Positions 34,667-45,459 of a stretch of 64,000 nt of DNA are shown piece after piece. How positions within the stretch are numbered: the first letter of the stretch is position 1; every line of letters starts with the position of its first letter. The stretch is taken from the NCBI GenBank assembly GCA_029851415.1, contig CM056742.1, positions 14,363,736-14,427,735 of the forward strand, in the 5' to 3' direction. A program made the position numbers and the translations under genes. This stretch comes from Eretmocerus hayati. Taxonomy: Eukaryota; Arthropoda; Insecta; Hymenoptera; Aphelinidae. Below the pieces are notes generated by a model that ran no database searches, had not been told where the DNA came from, and saw only the letters and a list, made by a program, of their open reading frames with translations.

Positions 34667-37539
34667 ATGATTCGAAAGAAGCGTTCTCGTGTTGCCAATG
34701 AAGATTTTGAATCAGAGGGTAATACTTCGAAAAAAGCAAAATCTGGTGATGTTCCGGTGGCAGGAGCAAGTGTGCAGTCAAGTGATAACCCGCATTCAGG
34801 TTCTAGTAGCACCCATGTAAAAATGGGAACCCTATGATCATATATGAACATGGGGTCCAAGGACCCTATGACCATATATGAACATCTATGAAACGATTTT
34901 CAAAATTTTTTAAAATTAGAAAAGTTGTTATGGTTGGATTTTCAGGGAATATTACATTAAAAAGTCACGATGCTGATCTTGCATAACCGAGAAAATCTCC
35001 AAGAGTTCATTAAGTAATCGAATTAAAACGACCTATAAGTGATATCATTCTCCTGCTAGAAAAAAAATTTTAATTTCCAAGATTTAAATCGTTTGGCAAA
35101 TCGGTGGCCAATCTGCACAATTTGTTATATCTTGAGATCATCATTTTGAGATATATGACATTTAAGTAGGTTCGTCACCAACATGCCAAACGTTTTTAAT
35201 CTTGGGAATTAAAATTTTTTTTTCTAGTAGGAGAATGATATCACTTACAGATCGTTTTGATTCGATCACCTAATGAACTCTTGGAGATTTTCTCGGTTAT
35301 GCAAGATCAGCATCGTGACTTTTTGACGTAATATTCCCTGGAAATGTAACCATAACAACTTTTCTAATTTTAAAAAATTTTGAAAATCGTTTCATAGATG
35401 TTCATAGATGGTCATAGGGTCCTTGGACCCCATGTTCATATATGATCATAGGGTCCCCATTTTTACATGGGCAGTGGCAAGGCAATATGGGAGAAGTTTT
35501 ATGAGTATAGAGGCGCGCAAGCGATTTGTTTACTCTGCCCGGATAAAAAGAAGACTATAATGAGGACTGATGGCAACACGTCGGGTATGAAGAAGCATCT
35601 CAAGTCTCATCATCTTGATGTTTATCAAGAGAATTTTTGCACTGACGAGTCGAAACAACAGAAGACACTCAAAGAATTTTTACCGGTAATATATTATTTA
35701 TAACATAATATTACAATCTGTGATATTGTTTGCGTAAGATGTGTTCGGTAATGATCCATTTTAGTGACGAATAGTGCTATGTCACAATATGTTTGCTCAA
35801 CTCAATGCTTCATGATTAGTGTGTTCAGATCTTGATACATGGTACAAAATTTACAGCTGGGACCTCAATCAGCTGATGCCGATCGTCGTATTGTTGGCTA
35901 TGTCTCATCGAAAAATCTACCGTTCAATTTCTTTGACGACGACGATAGCCAGGACTTCTATAAGTGGCTGAACAAGGATGTGCCTATGCCTAAGAGGACA
36001 ACATTGCAAAGTAAAATATTACAAGAATTTTCGAAGATGCAACAAAATCTCATCTGTGTACTCCAAGCAACCAAGTCACGTATTGCGCTGACGTGGGATG
36101 GTTGGTCGTCCAGGCAACGGAAATCATTTTATGGTTTAACCGCTCATTTCATCGATAATGATTGGCAGCTGCACTCTGTCGTTTTGGATCTTATTCCATC
36201 TGGTGGAATGCATACTGGTGAGGAGGCTGCGTCATTTTTATTTGAACGTCTTCAATTTTATAAAATACAAAATAGAGTTGCAGGAATTACGATGGATAAT
36301 GCCATTGTCAATTCGGTTGTCATGAAAGAACTTGAACGTCTTATGTGCAATGATCAAATAGAATTTGATAGTGTAGATCAGCATTTTCGGTGTTATGCCC
36401 ACATACTTAATTTGGGTGTTCAAGACGTGCTAAAGCTGCTCAATAATGATTCCACTGAGGATTACATTTATTCAAATGAAAAAGGGGATTCTGAAGTAGA
36501 ATCATCTGGTGATGCTTTTGGTAACTTCATTGGAAAAATTCGCAGTACATTCAAAAAAGTTAGAAATTCTGAGCCCCTGTCCAAAAAATTAGAAACTTTT
36601 TGTGATTTGGTAGATATTAAATTTACGATACCACCGATGGATGTTAAAACGCGTTGGAACTCAACATCTGATATGTTAGAGGTTGCATGTAATTTGAAGC
36701 CAGCTTTACAGATGATGTGGGATAACTGTAAAGAATTGAGAGATTTTAAGTTGAGTGAACGTGAATGGAACCTCATCGAACGTACCAGTGAATATTTGAT
36801 AGATTTTCGTCAAGTTAGCGATGTTGTATCAGTAGAGAAAAAAGCCAATTTACCAATGGCTGTGATTGCCTTGAATATGTTGATTGATAAAATGGAAGGT
36901 ACAATGTACCAACTTGACCCAATCGAAACTCGAACTGATGATGACGAGAAGCTAATACTAGCGCTTCAGGCAGGGCGCGATAAGTTATTAAAACATTATA
37001 AACAATGTAATTGGATTTATGTAGTCTCATTAATTCTCGACCCTCGATTCAAAGTATCTACATTTGACTGCAGTGATTGGGGAAAAAATTTGAAAACTGA
37101 AGCATGCCAAAAGTTTGAAGAAATTCTCGAAAAACGTTACTATCAAGTCAATTCAATTGAATCGAGATCTGAATCAGAGCCAGTCACGCCTGTTGCAGGA
37201 AAGCGTTTGAATTTCAATTCTTATTTCTGTAAAAAAAGTTCTAAGGAGGATTGGCGATCGGAGTTAGATAAATATTTAGAGGCTCCTAGAGCTACTGATG
37301 ATATTGACATCTTAGAATGGTGGAAAATTCATGAGAATTCGTATCCAACTTTAGCACGAATGGCTCGTGACTATCTTTGTATAATGCCAAGCTCTGTGCC
37401 GGTAGAACGATTATTTTCTAGAGCTGGTTTGATCGTTCGAGATCTGAGATGTTCTATTGGTGCAGAGCCTCTTCGAGCGGAGTTATGTATTGGTTCATGG
37501 ATGAAGTGCTCGCTTCGCAAACGAATTTGTGAGTTATAG
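34667..37539 (+). pseudogene. hAT transposase (BED finger plus RNase H-like domain), split by a nested MITE
   Basis: Coding parts are 34667-34811 (basic N-terminus MIRKKRSR), 35472-35685 (BED finger: WEKF, C-x2-C, GNTSGMKKHLKSHH) and 35857-37539. The last two join in phase 0 across a 171-bp intron (ACCG|GTAATA to TTTACAG|CTG). In the last exon, counting the Met at 35839 as residue 1, LTWDGWSS has Asp 87, GITMDN has Asp 153, CYAHILNLG is the conserved C-x2-H block and PVERLFS has Glu 523. These match the DDE catalytic residues and C-terminal dimerisation region of hAT transposases. The nested element 34812-35471 brings an in-frame TGA, so full-length protein needs its removal. The catalytic part alone is open from 35839. 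Confidence 0.85.
34812..35471. mobile_element. 660-bp palindromic (foldback) MITE inside the hAT transposase
   Basis: The two arms (about 34812-35110 and 35180-35471) are near-perfect reverse complements, each starting CCCATGTAAAAATGG. The flanks share CA (or GCA) as a possible target duplication. Removing the element together with one CA would restore the surrounding reading frame, so it inserted into a working gene. Confidence 0.85.
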
Positions 37540-38422
37540 TTGAAGAAGTTGCGCACATTATTCTGATTAATTTGTTAGTTCCAGTAAAATATTTCGATGT
37601 TAATAGCTTTCACACAATATTTCAATCATGTTAAATGAAATAAACTCAAATATCCCACGAGGTCGATGTATTTTCATTTCGATATGCCAGCTATGCATCG
37701 GGCTCACCAAATTGATGCTTTTTATGGACGAGACCGAGAGTCTCGCGAGACCGAACGAGGCAGCCTCGTATCGCTACCGATACCAAGGGAGGCAGACTCG
37801 GTCTCGGTCTCGGATAGTCTGATCCGGGATCGGTATCGGGTATCGGTCTCGGTTTTCGAGAGTCTCGGTACCGAGACCGATGCTGGTCTCGAGTCTCGCG
37901 GCAGCCCTACTGTAAGCTGACTACCTATATATAAGCCGACGGACAAGTTGAGCTTTTGAGAGACGTGAATAATTGCTCGAACAGACGGGATGAGGAGCAA
38001 CTACTATTTCAATGTGACATCTTTCTGAGCACCTTTCACACCAGTACAAATGAACAAACGTTCCGTGAACGAGGTGCAAATTAAATTTCGAAGATTTCAA
38101 AGGGTAGAAACTCTTGCAGATGTCTTGATGTCATTCTGTCACGGAGCTTTGAGAATTCTTTTGCATTGGAGTAACAGTTTCAATAGTTTTATATTTATTC
38201 TTACGAATGTTTTCGTACTGTGAACACTTTCTCCTCATATTTTCTCACGATGGAAACATCGATACTATTTATCCACTTTTATCACTCGGTTTGAAGTTCT
38301 ATAATTGTAATGCAACTATATGTATATGCAGCATAACTTAACCTAGAATTATAACAACATATTCTTCGGCGAATCTTTTCTTTGACATTTTCTTGATGGT
38401 GAATCAGGATACACAGTAGATA

Positions 38423-38598
38423 CAGTGAATTCTCCCTTAACGGACACCTCCGATTAACGGATACCCCTCAATAACGGACAATTTTCCTGCGACCAGCAGA
38501 TGCATAACCACAGGAATAGACCTCTAATTAGCGGACATCTCTGGATAGCGGACAGTTTTGATGCAACCGGAGGTATCCGCTATTGGGAGATTTCCCTG
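38423..38598. mobile_element. 176-bp pogo/Tigger-like MITE
   Basis: The ends CAGTGAATTCTCCC and GGGAGATTTCCCTG are inverted and flanked by TA. Internal TAACGGACA/AGCGGACA/ATCCGCTAT copies are typical of Tigger-type subterminal repeats (family knowledge). Confidence 0.8.
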
Positions 38599-38698
38599 TA
38601 TATAATAACCATGGCAAATACTTAGCAGAGAAGCAAGATGAGGATTGTACACCAGTTTCTGCAAAAATTTTATGAAGTAAGGAAGGCCACGAGACTAA

Positions 38699-38927
38699 CA
38701 CTGGTATTCATAGTCCTTATAACTCGAGAGTTAAGAATTGATCCGCGGGTTAGGCGCTGTAATCGGCGTGGACAAGAAATAAATTCAAGTCTGTGATGTT
38801 CTGCAGCACTGGGATAACGTGAAGTGAATGAGTACTCTTTAGTTTATTCTTCTGCCATGCCGATTACAGCGCCTAACCCGCGGATCAATTCTTAACTCTC
38901 GAGTTATAAGGACTATGAATACCAGTG
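38699..38927. mobile_element. 229-bp MITE with about 70-bp perfect inverted ends (PIF/Harbinger-like)
   Basis: CACTGGTATTCATAGTCCTT at the left is repeated inverted at the right. The arms match without gaps through GGTTAGGCGCTGTAATCGGC. The flanks are TAA at 38696-38698 and TAA at 38928-38930, a 3-bp duplication typical of PIF/Harbinger. Confidence 0.85.
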
Positions 38928-38976
38928 TAAATTATAAAAGATGAAAAACATAACCAGAGCGCTCAAAGACTTCACA

Positions 38977-40477
38977 TACCGTCAAATTGGGTATCTTTGG
39001 TACAGTGGGTGCAACTTTGGTACACCTCTGAGAAATGACTTTCAGAGCTGCATTCGGCAAGGTAAACGATTCTATCGCTCTGAAAATTATTCTCCCATCT
39101 TGGCACACGCATAAACAATGTGTTCAGCCACCGTAGAACCCGTGTGAATGATTGTAGTCGTTTAGCGAAGTTTTTTCCAAAAAGGCTGATTTGGCAGCGA
39201 TATACGCGAGTGTTCCAGTTCGTGTACCTGGCAAGAATTGTTTTGGAACGAACTATAGTTGAATAACGGTACATTTTGACCACATTTATCACCATATCGA
39301 AGGAACCATCGTTACATTAGAGTATTTACAGCATTTGGAATTTTAATGAATGAAAAACAGGAAAAAAAAACATTAAAAACGTACCAGATTTACCCCACTC
39401 TAGGTAAGAAGCATTAGGATAGGGTAACTTCAAGACATCTTCCTATGACAGCTTCTATTCAACTCACCTTGAGTCGAGTGATGGTCTATAAGGTTTTAAG
39501 GCTAGTCTGGAGTCCCCGCAAAACCGCAACCAGACACGCACCGGCGTACTTTGAGGTTGCAGCTGCATCCAATGATTCTGAAAGCGGTATTATAGTTTAT
39601 ACGCTTTTATTGGTACTAAATGTGTTACTCAGATACTAGGCCAGCTGTAAAATCGTATAACACGATACCATGCGAAGTTTCATGGCATTTCGTTCATTAG
39701 GAATCGATAAAAGTTTGAAGGCAATTTTTTGGTGGAACAGAGCGCGTCCTCGACTATTCCGATTCATTCCTCAATAACAAAACAGTTTTGGCCAAAATCA
39801 GATACTAGGCCACCTGTGGATTGGAATTTCCTGTCGAATGAGCCCTCCCACGTCCGAAAATTCTGAATCTAGCTCGCAAAAAACTTGAACTAGTGTGAGC
39901 ATCGAGCACTATAACTTGCTCAGCAAGCCAAAGAACTACGATTTTCTGGAGATATAAGATGAATCCCCGGGCGTGGAACAACTCATTCAATGGGAAATAT
40001 CATAGTGTTTCAGTTGCCATATTTCGTTTGGGTTGGAAATGTGAGGTTGAAATACTATGAGGTAAAAAAGTGGTTCATAATCTCCCATCGCCTATGTAGT
40101 ACGATCAAAGCGCCATCTATCAGGCAAAATATCCGGATTCACTACGGACTAGCCTTAAAAGGTTTCAAACAGCTTAAAATAATAATTCTGAACGATTAAA
40201 ATCAATTCACTCACATGGTGGTGGGTAGAGTTGAAATATTTTGTAAGTGTACCAAAGTTGCCCCATTGGGGTCTAACTTTGGTACACTTCTTCAACTGCT
40301 AATAGCTCTGGCTTAGACACATCAAACTGAACTTTGTAGCCCGTCAATCCAAAGCTGAAACTGTAAGCTATCGACTGAACACTGATTGAAGTGGGTTTTG
40401 TCAATGTATATTAAGATGCCGAGCTAAAGAAAATAAAAAGTAACGAAATCGTACTAAATTTACCCAATTTGACGGTA
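38977..40477. mobile_element. 1.5-kb TIR element (TACCGTCAAATT family), copy 3
   Basis: Left TACCGTCAAATTGGGTATCT pairs with the complement of AAATTTACCCAATTTGACGGTA at the right, with TA at both borders. Internal GGTGCAACTTTGGTAC and GTACCAAAGTTGCCCC repeat the end motif. No transposase is encoded. Confidence 0.8.
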
Positions 40478-40614
40478 ACCTATTCTACATCTGATTTTGG
40501 GCCTTTAGACTCATAGATATGGAATCACTAATTAACTTACCAGAAATCCTGAAAAGACTATTAATTCACAGAAATTTGACGTATCTTCAAGCTCAAAGAC
40601 CATAAAAGTATAGA

Positions 40615-40757
40615 TCGACGCCTCCTATTCATAAAGTCGTATCTCAGAAGTCAGTGCAATGAAGTCCTTACCTTCCTAACCTCTATGTATAAGCATAGCA
40701 TATAGGACTTCATTACACTGACTTCGGACATACGACTTTATGGATAGGAGGCGTCGA
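40615..40757. mobile_element. 143-bp hairpin MITE
   Basis: TCGACGCCTCCTATTCATAA and TGGATAGGAGGCGTCGA are inverted. The arms continue through AAGTCGTAT and CAGTG(C/T)AATGAAGTCCT to a short AT-rich loop. The superfamily is not clear. Confidence 0.85.
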
Positions 40758-41386
40758 CTGATAGTCTGACAGAAACTTGAAACAATCGAACATTGATCAG
40801 CTTCTGTTCAAGTCAATATATGATAACCCCAATTTCGATTACGGAGAAATTTGTACAGAGTAAAGTTGATTTGCAACAATTCATAAAATGAAAATCTTCA
40901 TAAAAGATCATGTAGATTCTTGTGTCTGAACGTTTCAAAGCCATTCAGTAAAAATCAAAAAGCCAATATTTCGAAAAGTTCCACACATCCGGTACGTTCT
41001 TCCTTTACGCTATACATATGCCACGCCTTAGACACTATCAAACAGTCGTCAGACAAAAATATGAGATTCAACATGGCTTCAACAGCCGAAGTAGATATGA
41101 ACTTTTCACTACCTAAGGTACGTGTCCAGATTTCTCAATCCTCTTTCCAAAAAATATGACAGTATCTCAAACTGACGACGGCACCTCCCGTTTCTTTCTA
41201 ACCTCAAATTCTTGTCACACTCCAAACTCCTAGCAGACAAGATTTTTACAAGAGAACCATCCACAAGAAACACTGAACTGTACTACGACATCTCTCAAAC
41301 GTATTTTTCGCATCTTTTCAAGTGCCAGACCACTTCTTATTCCAACTGGGCACGTGTTGCCACTACTACTACTACTACCACAAGTG

Positions 41387-41420
41387 TATAAAGGTACTTT
41401 GAAAACTGAACGTTACAGTC
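41387..41420 (+). promoter_or_regulatory. Candidate TATA box plus initiator
   Basis: TATAAAGG at 41387 is followed 30 bp later by GTTACAGTC (41412-41420), the right spacing for an arthropod TATA/Inr core promoter. No clear plus-strand gene follows. Confidence 0.35.
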
Positions 41421-41437
41421 TAGTGCGCCATATAACC

Positions 41438-41746
41438 TTACAGTAGTGTATATTTATGGCGCGTGTCTCCTTGTGGCCACGATGAGTTTTTCATGGACCA
41501 AGTTTTGCCAAGAGAAGAAATAGCTATAGCATATCCTCCAGCTTCATCTCTGTCTCTAGACTTTTTGTTTTCCAGATACTGTAGAGAGTTTGCCAGATTA
41601 ATCAGATCTTGTACTATAGCGTAAACTTGCAACTTGTGGTTTACCTCTTGGATCTTGTAGTATTGTTGGGAAACTCTTGCTTGGTTCAAATTGAATATTG
41701 TGAATTTTTTCGTAATCATGTCCATTACACATTTTTTATTTAGCAT
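41438..41746 (-). CDS. Orphan ORF, helix-rich, family unknown
   Basis: The 102-aa product has a good ATG context (TAGAAAATGC) and a Gln/Leu/Asn-rich middle (QQYYKIQEVNHKLQVYAIVQ) that looks helical. ACTACT|GTAAGG at the 3' end could be a splice donor. There is no recognised domain and no paralogue, so it may be chance. Confidence 0.2.
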   Translation of the reverse strand: MLNKKCVMDMITKKFTIFNLNQARVSQQYYKIQEVNHKLQVYAIVQDLINLANSLQYLENKKSRDRDEAGGYAIAISSLGKTWSMKNSSWPQGDTRHKYTLL

Positions 41747-43683
41747 TTTCTATATGTAATATGTAATTCACAATATGTAAGGTATGTACAAGATTTATCC
41801 AATATCCAATCAAGATTTAAAGAAGAATGTACCTTCGGATGAAACCCTATAAGTGATCGATTGTGGGAGATACGCAAGATACTCATTTGGAGGGTAGGAA
41901 AAATGAATCCGAAGCCTCTCGATTGATCCTTTCTACAGATAGTATAGACGAGTATTCGATGAAGTAGACGTTCTTTGGCTACGGATTCTTAAGATAAATC
42001 GAGAAAAAGGGAAAGAAAGAGAGTAATCTTGTGAAAAGAATGAGAATATTCTAGAGGCGGACCATTTTGCCATCTCATTTTCCAACCTATCGAATCAGAA
42101 ATATGAGCTCAATATTAGATATAACCAAGTCTCCTTTTCTCAGATGTTAGTCTGTATGACGATGATCTTGGCGTCCCGAACTGACGGATTTTTCAATGTG
42201 AAAGATAGTTGAAATAATGCATTTCAAATCAGATCGATGCATCACCCTCTCCTGTCCCGATAAATCCATCTCTGATGCTATTCTTCCTGTAATTTCCATA
42301 TTTTTCCATCATTTGGAGATATGAATGAAGAAATATCATATGGACTATAGACTCAATATGAATAATTTTTCTGTTTCAGGTAAGTACGATTTGAATAAAA
42401 ATCCAAGGAATAACTTCAAATATGTGAGTATCTGATTTTCACCTCTTCACATGACAATTTGTACCATGATTGAGTATGAGGCTCGTATTTTCCATGAACC
42501 ATTCATCAAGATGAAAAAAATGAAACTTCTCTAGATAATAATTGTACAAGTATGGGGAAAAATTCACGTGGAAGATCTGCATGTTCTACAATGTTGAATA
42601 TCAAAAACCAGGATGACTCCACTTCTGTGATAAATTCCACCCACATCACATCCCAACAGGATTTGGTCTATGTAAACTGTACGAGATCAGACTGCGATGT
42701 TTACGGAAGCGGATAAGCGAGTCGGCACTGGCATGAAAAATGAAGTGCAAAACTGCCCCTTCGCATGATCCACCCCAAATCTCTTCCCTCTTACCCTTCT
42801 CATGCCATTTCTCTCATTCGTTGGCTTTCCTCAGCAAGCGAGATTTTGGCTCTGCAGTAGAATATAGGTATATATATATAAGGTCTACGAAATCAGCTGC
42901 CAGTTCTGCGATGCCTTATCCAACCCCAAAATTCCCTTGCGGCCCTTTGCACGTGTGTGTTATGGTATAGGTACATACTCACATCTTCTGTCCGCCCATA
43001 TTTCACGCGATAAAGGGTAATATAGTGAATCTCAGGATTTTGAAAGAGCCTCTGGGTATATTATATGCTATCAGGCTACTTTCTAAACCTGCAGAAGTCG
43101 ATTTCTATATACTCGTACAAGTTTACTGGTTTGATTGGTTTGGGGTGTATGTAAATTCGACTCTTTATACCTAGTGGAGGAATATACTTACGATCAAAGA
43201 AACGCGAATGATTCCCATTTTGCATCTTAAACTTTATCCATGGAGGAATTCACCATGATTTTTATTTTAAATTTCTGGTTGTATTTTTTAAGGAATATCC
43301 TGAGAATTTTCACCTATAACCTCATCTTTCTCTGTAGTAATCGCATGATTTTTTCTAATTCAATTCATCGATTAGTTCATAAGAAGGATCTCTCACCATG
43401 TAAATCATTTCCAGGGGAAGAGTAAATAATTGAATAAAGGGAAGCTAATGTTTCAGCACTCAATGTTATCAGGAATCGGTTTTTTCCCAATAGACACTTT
43501 TTGTATGATTCTGAGGGTCAGTGACACGTCTATGTAACCATTCAATCAAGGACCCTGTTATTTGTTTTCGAAATATTTGAAATTCAGCTCTTCTTTTCCC
43601 TGCTGAACAAAATTGTGATATTGATTGTGTTTGATATCGATTGCGCGATAATTAAATACTTTGGTTCGTCTTCCACACATAAG

Positions 43684-44497
43684 GTAAGTGTACCCAACTT
43701 GCCCCCATATGCCGATCTCGGGGATGGGCACTTCTTGGCCTCCCGGTAATTTTTTTTACGTTTGTTATGTTGAAATATGAAAAAGTAAGTAGTTTGCGTC
43801 GACTCCGAATCATTCCTGCGTTCTCCAGAAAATTTGGAGTGATTTTTCTATTTCTCGTGATTGCTTAGCTAAGAAAGCACCGAAGGAATCGCCTTCGGTA
43901 AAATCGGTGCCAAATTCTTTGAGTTCAACCAATCTTAACGTACCTTAACGCATTCGATTCTTTGTTTCAAGACCTTCGAAATCCATTTTTCAGAATTGTA
44001 AAATTTGAACATGTAGCCATTTATGTGCAAAACACGGAGTCGATTCGTAAACAAGGATGCCAACATCGTAGTGTACCTAACATGCCCCCATATGGTTATC
44101 TCGGAAAGGCGTGCAGTACGATTTTTCAGAAAGAGTTTATCACGTCAAATAGGTCAGAAATAGTTTTTCGAACTAACGAAAAGCTCCAAATATCGCTGCA
44201 TAGTGATAAGAATGGATCAAAGTGATTTCATGCCCTTTATCGCCGATTTACATTGTTTTAAATGATGGGTGCAAGTTGGGTTTACACTCATGCAAACTCT
44301 CAAAAATCACCTTTTTGGAGAATTGAAATAGTTTGGCTCCAGTTCGTCTAAATTGGATGTGCTCTCATTTTGATAGATACTTCACTTTGAAGGTCTTGAG
44401 AAACGCTTCAAACTGAGCTAAGATACGTTGGAAAATATTGGGATGGGCCAAAGTTATTAAGAAAATGGCTTAATAGGGGCAAGTTGGGCACACTTAC
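43684..44497. mobile_element. 814-bp TIR element (GTAAGTGTACCCAACTTGCCCC ends)
   Basis: Left GTAAGTGTACCCAACTTGCC pairs with the right GGCAAGTTGGGCACACTTAC. An internal GTGTACCTAACATGCCCCCA with ATGGTTATCTCGG at 44070 repeats the left subterminal part. No transposase frame. Confidence 0.75.
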
Positions 44498-44843
44498 TTT
44501 ATTTAATTTCAGGTCATCCAACTGTGAGAAATCAGTGGAATACAAACTTCACTCACAGCTATCATGGATTTCATCGGTAATCGTGATAGATTTGCGTGGG
44601 AATGCCATACAAGCAATTTATTCCAATACAACAATGCTTTATGGAAATTGAATCATTCCCAGATCAAGTACCAATGAACGCCTCTTTAGGGATCTTGCAG
44701 AAACACACGGACATACAGATGTCCATGAAACCCCTTTGAAACTTGAAGTTTCTTATCAAGGCGTCTAGCGATCAATGAAATATCTGATTCTCAATTCCGA
44801 GTAAGTGGACGTCCGAATGTTCATGATAGAGCCCCCCCCCCCC

Positions 44844-45440
44844 CATGGCGTAAAGATAACAAGGTGTGGGACCCCGGGCGGTTGAAATGCATCGGCTACC
44901 GCGCAGACATGGCGGCCCACCAATGCCATCCATATTGGATTTCTAGATGTTGAATAGAGTGCATGTGTGAGTAACCGACAACTTGCTTTCGTGTTGTGTT
45001 GCTCAAATTTGCATGTTTCTCCATAAGTCGCACATCTAATATCTTGGAAATCTTATATTGTTGTGTTGAGAATCAATGCAAAAATATAACAGGGCCAGTG
45101 TGCAATGGAAAGAAAAAGTAATTCCACCGATTTTCTCGACCTAAAAATCATCTGGACCCGATGCATAAGGGCGTGTGCAGCACTTGTGAGAATTCTAAAC
45201 TCCAATAGCGTCATTAAACATTGACATTCATAGAGAAATTCAAATTATTGACTAATGTGTTGATCGGAACATTCTCCACTCGTTAGTATGGATGAATGAA
45301 GCCGTATAGTAGTAAAACCAGAAATAAAACACCGTGCTACGTTCATTCAAAGGTCCCGCGACGAAATATCATCATGGCATCGGTCGGTGGGCTAGCGAAA
45401 ACGTGCGTGGTCACACACACCTTGTTATTTTTACGCCATG
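44844..45440. mobile_element. 597-bp TIR element bordered by C tracts
   Basis: CATGGCGTAAAGATAACAAG at the left is inverted at the right (CTTGTTATTTTTACGCCATG). Runs of about 13-18 C flank it on both sides in the same orientation. G/C runs of this kind also occur inside the ends of the 11969-12692 MITE. Confidence 0.7.
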
Positions 45441-45459
45441 CCCCCCCCCCCCCCCCGTC

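Larger units (their letters stand above)
34236..37909 (+). mobile_element. hAT-superfamily DNA transposon with BED-finger transposase
   Basis: The ends are inverted: TAGGGCTGCCGCGAGAC on the left and its complement on the right. They are flanked by a perfect 8-bp target duplication, CTGTAAGC, at 34228-34235 and 37910-37917. Both subterminal regions (34236-34410 and about 37735-37909) are dense in GGTCTCGG motifs in both orientations, likely transposase-binding sites. The interior carries a BED-finger hAT transposase gene (34667-37539) with one short intron. A 660-bp palindromic element sits inside the N-terminal coding part. The clean target duplication and open frames suggest a fairly recent insertion. 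Confidence 0.93.
40760..43683. other. Gene-poor stretch with a candidate core promoter
   Basis: It contains a (CTA)n run at about 41354-41378, a TATA/initiator pair at 41387-41417 and one minus-strand orphan frame. A second TATA-like run (ATATATATAAGG, about 42870) sits about 28 bp before CCAGTTC. Confidence 0.3.

Noticed and set aside
39445..39639. 64-residue frame as part of a transposase inside the 38977-40477 element
   Set aside because: No DDE-type motif, and neither related element has a corresponding frame.
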